Notes: generated by a model from the letters alone, not told the origin. Counted from the stretch's first letter, positions 1-10,695 are shown. The stretch: DNA of 64,000 nt from Geosiphon pyriformis (GCA_016748015.1 JAAOMT010000009.1:1651020-1715019); one strand, 5' to 3'. Numbers and translations are program-made.

Positions 1-3000
1 AATATTTTTAATTAAATATTTTAGTTATATTTTTTTTATAAGTTTTTTTATGATTTTTTTATTTTTGCTTTTAAAACTACATTTTTAAACACTATATTTT
101 TTTAATAATTTATTAAAAAAATTCTGGATTAAAAAGTTTTAATTTTTGGCTAATTGTGTTTTTTGTGTCTTAAATATAATTTTAATTATTTTTTCTTATA
201 AAACTTATATTAAACTGGTTTTTGTTCAAAAATAAATAGTAATTACAACACTTTTTTTTACTTTAACAATTTGTTTATTACTTTTTTTATTCTTTTAAAA
301 CTGAAATAATTTATATAATTATGTATATACTATAATTAATAACCATATATATGATTATATATATTACTAGAAAAAAGCATTATTATTGTTAAAAAAAATT
401 TTAAATCTGTGTTTTTTTTTTAGTAATAATGTTTAATTTGTTATTAATTCTGAATAAAATATAAACATTTTCAATTATAATACTGTTTAGTTAACAATAA
501 TTAACACAAAAGTGAATTTTTCTATTTTTTTTTTAATAAAAACTACTAATAAAGTTTATAAACTTATTAATAGTTAAATAAGCTTATTATTAAACATTTA
601 TTGGATTTTTTTTAAAAATATTAGTAACTAATAAGTAAAACTTAATTAACTTGTTGTTATCTTAATTTAATATCTTTAATATATATTTAATGTTAAATTA
701 AGTCAATTTTTCTTAAATTATTGTTGTTTTTTGTAAATATATTAACATATTTTATAATAAATTATTTAAGTTGTTTTTGTTATTATAGTTTTAATTGTTT
801 TATGTTAATTTGAAATAATTTTTTAACAATAACATAATAGTTTTTAATAGTAAAGATTAAATTAAACTTTAAAAATAAATATCTGATTATTTTTGTAAAA
901 TTAAAAACTTTCTATAATAATTCTTGCTAAAAAATATTATTATAAATAATTTCAATTTTAATTAATTAACATATAATAGAATAATTATTGAAGTTGTAAA
1001 AAATAACATTAAATTTTTTAATTTTTTGTAGTCAATAAATATTTGAAATTAATATTTTATGTTTTTTGCAAAATTTTTTGTTTAATTTAAATATTTGTTA
1101 AATAATAATAGATGTCAGATAAGTATATGTTTTTTAAATTTTTTCAAAACATAAAAAAGTAATTGTTTTTAATAATCTAAAAATCTGGTAAGATTTATTT
1201 TGTATATTAAAAATTATATTTACTTAAACTATAAATTATTTAATTAATTTAAATTCTTGAATTTTTTTTTACTTTTGCCAAGTTTGTCTTGATTTTAAAC
1301 TAATTGTAAATCCAAAATATTAATTAAAAATAAATAGATAGTTTAAGCAACTTTTTTAACATGTTTAATTTTGAATAGCTTTTTAATTTTTTTTAAAACA
1401 TTATTGTAATTTCTTTAATATATTTTGCATTAATGATTTTTTTGCCTATTAATAATAATTAAAAGCAATTTGTATTATTGTTTTTAATAAAATTTAAAAC
1501 CAATTTTTAAATTAATTTTTGTTACCAATTTTGGTTACAAAACCAAAGTATCTTTTTTTGAATATTGTAAATCATATTCAATATTAATTTTATAAGTTTT
1601 TTTATTTGATTTTTTGTCTATTGTTGTTAAAATATTTAAGTTATAAGACAAATTGGTTTTTAATAAATAAATTAGCATTGTTAAAACTTTTTTTTGTGGT
1701 TTTTATTTACTAAATTTAATTTCATTTTGGTTATTTTTAATTGGTAATAATATAATAAAAACATAACATTTAAAATATTATTAATTATTACAAAACATAA
1801 TATATTCTTTGTAAAGTTGAATATTTATCTGTTTTAATTATTAAATCTGAGTTTTTTTTAAGAAATAAACATAACTTAAAATTAAATAATATAATTCTAT
1901 TTTATTTTTATAATTAAATTTAACTAATTTTATTATATATTCAATATATTTAGCTTTTTTTATTTGTCAAATATTCTGAAATTTTTTGTTAATAAAAACT
2001 ATTGCTAATTTATAGATTATTTTAGTATTATAAAAATAATAATATAATTTGTTAAAAATATTGTTGTATATTATTGTAAAAAATGTTTTTTATTTTATTT
2101 TTTTGGAAATAAAAAGAGTATATTGGCAGATTTGATCACAAATTTTTTTTATTAATATATTAATTTAATTGTATTTTTTTAGTATTAATTTTTTACATAT
2201 AAAACAAAAAATATTATTCTATTTTTTATTTTATTTTGGTCTGCCAAATTGTTTTTAATAATAAATTTTATAATAATAGTATGTATAAGTTTTATATTTT
2301 TTTTATATATGCAGATTTTTATTGATAAAAGCTTTTTATTATAGTTTTTACATTTAAGTAAAATATAAATTGGCTATTTTTTTGGTTGTGGTTTTGAATA
2401 AAAAACATATTAGTTGTTAAATTGTTTATTTATTGAGACTAATTTAAATTATTGATTAAAATTTTCAAATTATAATATTGTTGTTTATAGTTTAAGAGTT
2501 TTAATAATTTTTGCTTTTTTTTTAATCCAATTAGATTAAAAGTTAAATATTATGTAAGTTTTGGTAATCAGTTTTTTTTTCTTCTTAAATTCGAAAACTA
2601 AGACTTTTTCTGATTATTTGTTAAAAGTATTACAAGTAGCAAATACTTTAATGTGTTGTTCTTAATAAAAAATTTGCAATTTTTGTGTTTTTTAATATAA
2701 ATTTGTATTGGTTTTAAGAAACCAATTATTTTTGATAAGTATTTAATATTAAAATATATTTATAATAAAAACTTTAATTAAAATAATAATTCTGTTAATT
2801 GTGAAGAGAAAATTGTTAATTTTTCTTATTAGTGGCTTTTTTATATTATTAACAGTAACAATTATAATTTGAGCAAATTAGTTAACATTTTACTAGAGTT
2901 TTTATATTAATTAATAAGTAATAATATTTTTAACAAATTTATTATTTAAAATTAATTAAATAAATTTTTTTTTAACTTAAGTTTTAATGTATATAATAAT

Positions 3001-3165
3001 AATTGTTTTTTGTTTGGAAACAGTTGTATTATTAAATAGAAATAAGAATTTATTGACTTTAAATTTAAATAAAAATATATTTAAAATATTAGTATTTTTG
3101 GTTATTTTTATTAGTAAAATTGTAATATTATTGTAAAAAATATTTTGCTATTATATTAAAATTTG
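1..3165 (-). pseudogene. Eroded dUTPase-family Ty3/gypsy copy A
   Basis: No reading frame survives here and the sequence is extremely AT-rich. Several short anchors are nevertheless colinear with element 1 in the same orientation. Positions 1543-1553 match the start of the dUTPase domain (about 5935-5945), 2121-2130 match 6637-6646, 2234-2245 match 6753-6764 in the Cys-rich region, and 2636-2710 match the protease region (7237-7310). The 2775-2830 segment also resembles copy B near 22270-22320. Offsets grow in steps, as expected after small deletions. I infer a much older pol copy, from about RT at position 1 to about protease/gag at 3165. Anchors below 1500 were not resolved, so the left part is assigned only by continuity. 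Confidence 0.6.
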
Positions 3166-3167
3166 GC

Positions 3168-3620
3168 AATGGATTCTGCATCTGCTCTTTGAATTGCTTT
3201 CGCCTCTGGCCATTTAATGAAATAGTCCATGGCTACTGCTATATATCTGTTTCTTCTGCTGGTAATTGTTAATGATCTGACTAAATCAATTCCAATCCGG
3301 TCGAATGGTTGTTCCACTTTGATTGGTCTTAATGGTTTACTGGGTCTTGTTCCTCCTTTTCACTGACAAGCATCACAATTTTGAACATATTGGATGATGT
3401 TTGGATGCATTGATGGCCAATAGTATCTTTTTCTGGTTCTTTCTATGGTTGCTTCTTTGTGAAAGTGTTCAGCTGTTGGATTTGAGTGCATGTTGAATAA
3501 TATTGTCTCTTTCTTTAACTCTGTAATTACTCTGGTTGGCTGATCTGGATTCCTCTTATTTTTCTGATAAAGTATATTTTGGTGAGTAATAAAATATTTT
3601 AATTGTTGTTTGATCCTCTT
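3168..3620 (-). pseudogene. Integrase, C-terminally truncated (element 1)
   Basis: The HHCC zinc-binding part is readable at 3355-3495, with His residues around MHSNPTAEHF, then YYWPSMHPN and the pair CDAC. The catalytic core follows with FDRIGIDLV (first Asp, near 3290) and AVAMDYFIKWPEAKA (second Asp, near 3225). The sequence breaks off after ADAESIAKF at about 3168, so the third catalytic residue (Glu) and the C-terminal domain are absent. An in-frame TGA follows CDACQ. This enzyme would insert the cDNA into chromosomes; this copy cannot. What lies to the left is a different, older copy rather than the rest of the integrase. Confidence 0.85.
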
Positions 3621-3769
3621 TTGTTCTATTTGAGATAAATTCTCCTTGAACTGTTGAGTGTTTATATAATGTTAAAGTTGTTGATATTTTTGTATGTTCA
3701 TTTTTTGTTATTTTTTGTTGGTATTGTTCTGGTTTTATTATATTTTTGGGTTGAAATGTTCTTAAATTT

Positions 3770-4270
3770 GTCTTATTTGTGACAAACCATCAGTATTTTC
3801 ATTGTCTTTTCCTTTTTTGTAATGTATAGTATAATTGTATAGTGCAAGTGCCATTTTCTATCTTAACTGTCTTCTATCTCTAAATTCTTGTTTTTGGAGT
3901 AATGTTAATCCCTTGTAATCTGTATATACCTCAAACTTCTGGCTCAAGTATTTTTTTCATTTCATGACAGCCCAGTATATTGCTAAGTGTTCTTGTTCCA
4001 GTGTTCTATAGTTCTTTTCAGCTGGCATTAAACCTCTGCTGGCATATGCTACTGGATGTTTTCTGCTATCTGGTCCTCTCTAAAATAATACTGCTCCCAA
4101 TGCTTGGCCGGATGCATCAGTGGTGATAATGAATGGTTTGCTGTGATCTGGATAAATCAGTACTGAAGCTTGAATGAGCTTTCTTTTTAAAATGTCAAAA
4201 GCTTCTTGTTAACTTTCTGCCCATTCATATTTGGTATTCTTGGTTTGCAGTTGGTTGAGTGGCTGTGCTA
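3770..4270 (-). pseudogene. RNase H domain (element 1)
   Basis: The domain is recognised from the conserved gypsy order: GQALGAVLF, HPVAYASRGL, NYRTLEQEHLAI, then FEVYTDYKGL and KGKDNENTDGLS. These fit the RNase H that degrades RNA in the RNA-DNA hybrid, joined directly to RT in Ty3/gypsy pol. In-frame stops are present, for example a TAG after AVLF where a Gln is usual, a TAA or TGA at Lys/Trp-like positions after AVMK, and a stop in the last third. The frame is otherwise continuous with RT upstream and integrase downstream. Confidence 0.8.
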
Positions 4271-4295
4271 TTTTGGAAAAGTTCTTGATAAAACA

Positions 4296-5189
4296 TCAAT
4301 AGTAGCTGGTGAATCCCAAGAATGATTTCAGTTCTGTCATATTGGTCAGCACTGGAAAGTTCTTTACTATCTCTATTTTCTCTGGATCTGTTTTGATGCC
4401 GTCTTTGCTGACTATGTGCCCTAAGAATTTTAATTCTGTCTTACCAAAGAAGCACTTTGTTGCATTTAACTTTAGCTCTGCTCTTCTTAGTCTTTCGAAC
4501 ACTTGTTGGAGATAATGAAGATAATCATCAAATGTTTTTGAGAATACATTGGTGTTGTCCAAGTATACAATTACTGATTTTCACAATAAGCCAGTATAGA
4601 TGATTTCTATTAGCTGTTAGAAAGTGGCTGGTGCGTTGGTTAAACCAAATGGCATTACTTCAAATTCAAAATTCCCTTTTCTTGTGGTGAATGCCATCTT
4701 CTCTTTGTTGGCTGAATTCATGGCTACTTGCCAGTAACCACTATCTAAGTCCAACGTTGAAAACCATTTGTTTCCACCAAAAGCATCGAATAATTCCTAT
4801 ATCTGTAAAGTTGGATAGCTGTCTTCACGAGTTACACTATTGAGTTTTCTGTAGTCCACACAAAATTGGATTTTTCTATTCTTCTTATGGACAAGTACCA
4901 CTAATGATGACCATGGGCTCATTGATGGCTGAATTAGCCCATTGTCAAGCATTCGGTTTATCTCTTGACGAATAATCTTGTGGCTGACTGGTGGCACTCT
5001 GTATGCTTTTTGTTTAATTGGCATTGCATCTCCAGTCTTGATCTGGTGCTGGATAATGTCAGTTTGGCCAAACTCATTTTCGCTAGCAAAGATGTTATTG
5101 AACTGGTTGAGCAACATCCTGAGTTGCATACGTTGGAGTGGATCTAAGTTTCCCATGTTTATTTGTTCCAATTGTTCTGGTTGGAGCAA
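4296..5189 (-). pseudogene. Reverse transcriptase (element 1)
   Basis: The N-terminal part (4797-5189) contains the typical lead-in YRVPP, then NRMLDNGLIQPSMSPWSS, VLVHKKNRKIQFCVDYRKLN and SVTREDSYPTLQI. After a TAG comes a readable stretch with WFSTLDLDSGYWQVAM and VMPFGLTNAPATF. Then a TAA stands where the family has Gln, a TGA where it has Trp, and the active-site motif reads YLDN instead of YLDD (about 4551-4562). The remainder (4296-4562) carries FSKTFDDYLHYL and FLGHIVSKDGIKTDP. All parts share one frame. The loss of the second active-site Asp by a G-to-A change makes this copy inactive regardless of the stops. Confidence 0.92.
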
Positions 5190-5201
5190 ATAACATTCAC
5201 T

Positions 5202-5580
5202 TCATCTGTATATTGTTTGTGATGTGATATTGACATATCCACAAAGTTGTAGAAAGTCTGGAATGAGATTTGGTGGTTGATCTTCCATTTTAGTGTTTAA
5301 GTATCCAATAATGGTTCCAGCTGGTATTTCTATGACATTTCCTGTATTATTGTAGATGGAAATTTTGATGTGGCTGTAATCTTTGGCTGGTATGTAGAGA
5401 TTGATAAGTCCAACTTCTTCTGATTCACAAAGACTGGCTTCTGCTTCAAAAATTTGTGCTTGGTCTTTTTCCTTCCTTTCTATTGCTAGCATGTACTGGT
5501 TATATAGTGAAATGGAAATAGCTTGACCAGTTGAGATAATTTCTCCTTGGCCAACAATTTCTTCCTCCGCTATATTAACT
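5202..5580 (-). pseudogene. Linker between dUTPase and RT (element 1)
   Basis: The stretch reads through without stops and contains EIISTGQAISISLYNQYML, GLINLYIPAKDYSHIKIS and GNVIEIPAGTIIGYL. It links dUTPase to RT in the same frame. The pattern of hydrophobic beta-like strands with a Gly-Thr-x-Ile-Gly turn resembles the segment ahead of RT in many gypsy polyproteins. I assign no catalytic role. A stop at its end (about 5199) separates it from the RT frame. Confidence 0.6.
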
Positions 5581-5584
5581 GATA

Positions 5585-5985
5585 TATCTATTCTACCCAT
5601 TGATCTGAATCCCTGTATTCCTCTCGCTGTTATTTCTAATTCCTCCCTCTTTTCCACTGATACTAACTGAGCTACTCTAACCAGAGGCAGGAATATTGCC
5701 TGTGCTATTTTTTTGCTGGGCTCTATTACATAAGTCTTTTCTGAGTCATTTTGTAGCATAGCAATGATATTTTCTATATATCCTGTGTCAATTATTCCTC
5801 CTCTTATATTAATCTTTTTTTTTACTAAACTACTCTTAGATGCTAATTAAACCATTGTTGTTGCCAGAATTTCTAGTGCTACTTTCAGATCAATGCAGGT
5901 GCGTGTATGTGGTTTCAATTTGATGACTTCTGTTCCCGGATATCTCAGATCAAATCCTGCATCAGTATCGTGCACACATTCTGGC
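5585..5985 (-). pseudogene. dUTPase domain inside pol (element 1)
   Basis: All five motifs of trimeric dUTPases can be placed in order. Motif 1 is DTDAGFDLRYP (about 5938-5975). Motif 2 is the degenerate SKSSLV near 5815-5835, where an Arg-Ser pair is usual. Motif 3 is GGIIDTGYIENI (about 5770-5805). Motif 4 is KKIAQAIFLPLV (about 5690-5725). Motif 5 is the Gly-rich RGIQGFRSMGR (about 5589-5631). The enzyme hydrolyses dUTP to dUMP and pyrophosphate, which would limit uracil in the cDNA. One in-frame TAA after TTMV splits it. The domain sits between the Cys-rich region and RT, unlike the lentiviral position after RNase H. Decay explains the Arg-to-Lys and Gly-to-Glu changes in motifs 2 and 3. 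Confidence 0.88.
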
Positions 5986-5989
5986 ATAA

Positions 5990-6524
5990 TACCTTTCCCA
6001 TTGTCACTATACCATTTCAACTCTTGTTCCTTGGAGAGATCTGATAGTGCAATGTATTGTTTATAGTTTAAATCAGAGTTTGAATCTGAGTTTGGATCGT
6101 CTTTGTTGTCATTGCCATTTTGAATGGAGCTGGAACTAGTGTTTTTGTCATCATTATCAAAGTCTGAATCACAATTGATCAGCAATTCTGATTCCGATGC
6201 ACAGCTGCTGATTGGTTTTTCTTCTTCAGGGATTGTATAGATCATGCATGGTGGTGGATTGTAAATGAGATTACAATCATCACAATATTCAAAGTTACTG
6301 GGAATTAAACAATGGCAACACAGTCTTGTATTTAACTGTGCTAGCCATTGTTCTTGCTCTTCTCTAGTGGGTGCCAAGTTTTGGTAGTGTTCATGAAACT
6401 CTTCTGGTTCCAGAAAATTTATGACTGGCTCAGCATCCCAGTCAAGCTCAATGGGTTCTGGTGGGTTGTTTTTAATTGTTCTGATTTCTTTTGGCAACGC
6501 GCCTTCAATTTTGGTGATTGCCAT
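5990..6524 (-). pseudogene. Acidic linker with CxxC pairs upstream of dUTPase (element 1)
   Basis: The reading frame starts near 6524 and continues into dUTPase. It has a Pro/acid-rich segment (NNPPEPIELDWDAEPVINFL), then two Cys pairs (CCHC and, 12 residues on, CDDC), then a low-complexity Asp/Ser/Asn tract of about 50 residues and the phrase YIALSDLSKEQELKWYSDNG. The Cys pairs suggest a small zinc ribbon. The same YIALSDL phrase is recognisable in copy E at about 55010-55040, which supports it as a family feature. Function is unknown. Confidence 0.65.
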
Positions 6525-6563
6525 CTACCATAATTCATTGTTGTTGTGGGGACAACTGTCCAA

Positions 6564-6880
6564 TCACTGTACAGCTCTTCTCCAGGTGGCTTCTATAGGT
6601 GTTTTTTTCTTGACCCAGTTGCTAATGAGGATCGTGTATTGGCAGAACACGTCGTACATTCCTCCTCTCCCCAGAATGTCATTCCACATTCCTTCATTGA
6701 GGAGAGTTTCTCTACAGGCTATACATGGTGTATTATCCCATTTTCTCATTCATTTTGGTCTTCCAAAACATTTGACATGGCATGTGCGGCAATAAAACTT
6801 GATTGCTGTCTGATATTTTTCATTGTTACCACAGCATGCATTTATTGATGACAATTTTTTGCCGCAATCAATGCATATCA
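6564..6880 (-). pseudogene. Cys-rich zinc-binding-like region between protease and dUTPase
   Basis: In the same frame as the protease, after two stops, come Cys clusters: ICIDCGKKL, then a CCG, FYCRTCHVKCFG, and after a TGA the block NTPCIACRETLL. The last part (6564-6749) ends with YTILISNWVKKKTPIEA. At least four CxxC-type pairs in about 100 residues suggest one or two treble-clef or zinc-ribbon modules. I know no characterised function for this in gypsy pol. Counterparts by position exist in copy B (around 21660-21800) and copy A (2121-2245), so it is a family trait, not a chance insertion. Confidence 0.65.
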
Positions 6881-6911
6881 GTTTGGGTCAGCAATAGGTT
6901 GATGATTGTTG

Positions 6912-7907
6912 TTAACCATAAGTGTATGGGATATAAGTGTTGTTGGCTTGAGTGTTTTCTTCCTCCCTCTCTTTCCCTTTTCCTTTTTTTTTTTTCCACT
7001 CCCAACTCGATGGTTCTTCTTGTTCATTGTCAGTCCAAGTCAGATTGTCGGTTTCCCAGGTAAGTTTATTTGTTTGCTTTCCTTTCCTGTTGTCGTCCCA
7101 AGAGAGTATTGAGGGCAGCTCATTGTGCTCTTCATTAGCCCACGATATTTGGTAGGCTTCCCAGGTAGGTTTTTGTTTTTTTTCCTCAAAGTCGATTAGT
7201 GGTGCCATGGTATTGGTAGCTTTGAAGTGGCTACACGTAGCTGGTACTCGTGTGTATTGTCTGTTCTGACTGAGTTGGAGCTCTTGTGTATTCCAGTTCA
7301 GAGTGGCATTTGTCTTGGACAGCCAGTTATTACCAACTAGAGCTTGGTATTGGATGGCTTCCATAACAAGTACTTTGATTGGTACTATGATGCCGTTAAT
7401 TTCGATTGGTAAGTCATTGATTTTACCGATTGGAGTCTTGGTTGCTCCATCAGCTGTGATAATTCTGGTGCTAGCAGTTCGATCAACTCGGTAACCTAAT
7501 TGATCCATGAATTGTTGTGTAATGATGCTGTCTGCTGAACCACTGTCAAGAATTAGTTTGATGTGATGGCCATCAATTTTCACATCAGTGTACATGGCAG
7601 TAATGGGCTTTTTTTCCAGTGCAGCTCTACTAAATAATGGCATGGTTAATGGTTTCTCAAGTTTGAATGGAAAAATGGTGTCCAGTAATTCGTTATTGGT
7701 GACTGTTGCTGGCGGAATATTGCTGGTATGTGTTTGTTGTTTCTGGGTGGGTTTCTGGTTGCTGGGTGAGGCGTCTTCTGGGGTAACTAAAAGACTTAAA
7801 TAGTTCTGGGAATTCAGGTTTTGGGGATTCCTGGCGCCTGAATTCCATTGATGAGATCCTGTTTGACTGAAAGAGCTGAGAATTGGCTGATGAACTACCA
7901 TTGACAA
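6912..7907 (-). pseudogene. Aspartic protease and flanks (element 1)
   Basis: An uninterrupted 331-codon stretch. The active-site motif is LILDSGSADSII (DSGS codons at 7536-7547), followed by ITADGATKTPIGKI and the flap/strand region NGIIVPIKVLVMEA and ALVGNNWLSKTNATLNW, which is the usual layout of a retroviral-type (pepsin-half) protease. It would cut the gag-pol polyprotein. Upstream is QNYLSLLVTPEDA; downstream is a Lys/Glu-rich tail (KKKKGKGKEREEE). The true frame continues upstream into gag through YQP repeats, so the first Met of this stretch is not a real start. Confidence 0.88.
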
Positions 7908-7999
7908 TCTCCAGTTTTGCTGTGTAATTCTCAGTCTTTGGACTCTGCTGGCTGGTAAGTTTTGTGGCGGGGTTGGAATTGTTTGGGGTTAATAGATTG

Positions 8000-9992
8000 T
8001 TGGCAGTTGTGGTTGATACATTATCTGTGGCTGTGGCTGATAAATTGGGGCCATTGGTTGATAAATTAGAGCTTGATATACTGGTGGCTGATAAATTGAT
8101 TGCTGCATTATTGGCAGGTAAGTAGTTTGATATTGTGTTGAGTTTGATTAATAATTCAGAGTGGAGAACCAGTGATTGGGGTTTCAATATTGATTTTTCG
8201 ATTATTGGTTATTTAAATGCTGGCAACAGTCAATTTGGATATGTTCTTGTTTACCACAATAGTGGCAGATACATGTTTCCTGTTGCCACTGTTAATTGGT
8301 CGATGAAGATGGACGTGGTTGATTTTGGGCATGATTAGAGTTTTCTTGATTATTGCATTGTTGTGGAGGCTGATAAATAGCGTGATTGTTAGCTAAGTAT
8401 CTTTTCAATCTCTTATTAATTGATTTACTAAACTTCTCTAATTTGGAATCCAATTCAGATGATCTGTTCATTACTAGATTAACGGCTTGGGCATAGTTAG
8501 TCTCTGACTCAGCGGATTCAAAATTTCTGGCACGTGTGACTGCATCCTGAAGGGTGCCTGGATGCAATGGACATACATGTTGCAAAATGCTGCTGCACAG
8601 GCCATGGATAAACTGGTTGAGTATCTGTGGAGCTGTGAAATAGTTGGTGTTAATTGCTTGAATTTGGTGCAGGTTTTGATGAAAGCATCCCAAGTAAGTG
8701 GTGACCGCTTCAGTTTCTCCTTGTTTCATGGTGGTGAATATATTGACTAGACAATTGATGCTGTTATTGTTGCTAAAGTATCTTAGGAATTCCGCTTTGA
8801 AGGCATTAAAATTTTGTGGTTTATTAACCAAGCTTTGATACCATGAATTGGCAGTATTCTTGAGAAAGTAGGAAATGGCTTATATTGTTCGGGCGTCATT
8901 CCATCCATTGGCTGCGATGGCTTTTTCTACATCATTCAGTCATACTTGAGTGTCATTCTCTTCACCAGTAAAGTTGTCAAGTTTTGCGATTAGTGCGTAG
9001 ACCATTGGATCTAAGTTAGATGGTTGTGGTGGCTGTTGAAGCAGTTGTTGTTGTACTGGTTGTTAGGGTGGTAGTTGAAGAGGCTGTTATATGGATTTGG
9101 TTATGGGATTAATCAGCAGTTGATCAATGATAATTACTGGAGGTAAGTTTTGCTGATTAATTAATTTGGGGTTTGGATTGTTCTGCCTTTGATGATTTGG
9201 AGTTTCAATTTCTGAATTTTCTAGATTTAGATTTTGCTGAGTTTGAAAATTCGGGGTTTCAACTTCTGGGTTTTCAGTGATTGGGTGCTGGTAAGTGAAT
9301 TCTTGATCCTCTGATTTTTCTTCCTCTTTTTCTGATTCTGCTGCTTCTCATGAATCAGAGATTCTGAAATCAGATGGAGGCGGTGGTGATTGAAATCCTG
9401 ATGGGTTGATGATTGTGAATTAAATCCTTCAAAGTATTTGCCATATGGTCTTAATAATTCTGTTTTCCTTTGTTTACTTTGGAATGGGAATCGTCCAAAT
9501 GCTGATGTCGCAGTTGATGGGAATGTGTTTGTTGATGATATGTTAATGGTGTTTCTATGTGTATAGTGGTAAGATGGGTTGCTTAGAGATTCAATTCTGT
9601 TTTTTTTCCAAGTAGATGGCTGTATTTTTCTGGGTGTTACTGCTGGTGTTTGTAGTTTTCCCTTGCCTTTACTAGTGTATGTAATTAGATATCTTTGTTG
9701 AGTGTAGTGTTCAATTTCTTTGTTGATCTCAGTAATGATGGATGCGAAATTATGATTTGTTGGCAGGTTGGTGTTTTGAATTAACTCCCTATAGAAAGTT
9801 TCTCTTGCTGATTCAGTATTCACTGGTGTTCTTAATAAAGAAGAAATCTTTTTGTTAACGTAAAAGTTGAAGGCTGATTCAGTGGATATATGATTGTGGT
9901 TTAATCCTAAGTATTAACAATAGTGTTGAAATAAGGATTTTGCAAATCCTAAATGGTTTGCTCCTATATTTTCTGATTCTGCCACTTTTGGA
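8000..9992 (-). pseudogene. Gag (element 1): capsid-like core, CCHC knuckle, YQP repeats
   Basis: The N-terminal part (9227-9992) includes HISTESAFNFYV and TFYRELIQNTNLPTNHNF; its initiator seems lost and would lie near 9992. A 1-nt shift near 9400 moves the reading into the phase used by the rest. The Retrotrans_gag core lies at 8292-8985, with KAIAANGWNDAR, NTANSWYQSLVNKP and NFNAFKAEFLRYFS, and a TGA at a Trp and a TAA at a Gln position. A CCHC knuckle (CHYCGKQEHIQIDC) lies at about 8221-8265. Next come Tyr-Gln-Pro repeats (about 8010-8115) leading into the protease. Gag packages the RNA into virus-like particles. The 164-residue frame at 7693-8187 overlaps this in another phase and is a shadow. 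Confidence 0.85.
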
Positions 9993-10019
9993 TGATGTTT
10001 GTTGGTGCTGGTTCTCTGT

Positions 10020-10047
10020 AGAATTATACCTCACAGAGAGCACCAAA
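10020..10047 (-). promoter_or_regulatory. Primer-binding site region (element 1)
   Basis: Immediately internal to the 5' LTR the minus strand reads TT then TGGTGCTCTCTGTGAGGT, i.e. a TGG start two bases after the LTR end, as expected for a tRNA 3'-end complement. Versions of it recur next to other LTRs of the window (24691-24710, 48873-48890, 56835-56855). I could not identify the tRNA. Confidence 0.6.
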
Positions 10048-10670
10048 TGTTACAGGTGATTATTTCTGCTGTTGAATTAAATAACAAACCTGTAACTTGG
10101 TGCTCAAAAGCTACTTCTGTGGATGAGTTTCTGCAAGTGTAATATCTGAAGGTTTTGATGAAGTTCTTTGTATAATAGACAGAGATTCAATAGTGTCGAT
10201 AGTAGATGTATCTTTCCAAGAGTTTTCCCAATTTTTTTCTCAGCATGGTGGCCGAATTTAGTCTGGTAGTCATGCCCTTCTGGTAAGCTATCTGATAATA
10301 TATAAAATTCTACTCTTATTTCTGGATCTTTTACCAGACTATTCTTAACGTTAATAACTTAGTGCTTAATTTTTTAATCAATTAGTATACAACAACAAAA
10401 TCAAAACAGAAAATAAAATAAAAAAAATAAAATAAAAAAAATAGAGAAAATAAGCCAAGGCAATTTGGTACATTAGTATCTCATCAATAGCTGTGATCAA
10501 AAGCTATTGTTCCAGTGTGGTTAAGTATCAATTATTATCAACATGAAGTGTTGATAGTGGAGAGTAGATTGAGATATGGAATAATTATTTATTTGATGAT
10601 TGAGAACTGGAATGTTACTTAAATTAAATCTAAACTGAGAGGTCTTTTTTTTTTTAGCTTTTAATCCTAC

Positions 10671-10684
10671 TGCTATATATACAT
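10671..10684 (-). promoter_or_regulatory. Putative TATA box of element 1 LTR
   Basis: The minus strand reads ATGTATATATAGCAG. The same box occurs at the equivalent place in other LTRs of the family (28685-28694 plus, 55277-55288 plus). It lies after the U3 repeats, where an RNA polymerase II start would be expected. Confidence 0.5.
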
Positions 10685-10695
10685 AATTGAGATTC

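Noticed and set aside
6421-7155. Plus-strand frames opposite the gypsy pol
   Set aside because: They are complements of the dUTPase linker and Cys-rich region with no recognisable motif.
7693-8187. 164-codon frame overlapping gag and protease
   Set aside because: It is in a different phase from the continuous gag-pol frame, which reads YQP repeats and continues into the protease.
4296-9992. Variant genetic code (TAA/TAG as Gln, TGA as Trp)
   Set aside because: Stops do fall at Gln and Trp sites, but also at Arg sites, and they come with missense transitions at catalytic residues (YLDN, Glu-to-Lys, Asp-to-Asn). CAA, CAG and TGG are used normally in the same frames, and element 4 has the normal codons where element 2 has stops.
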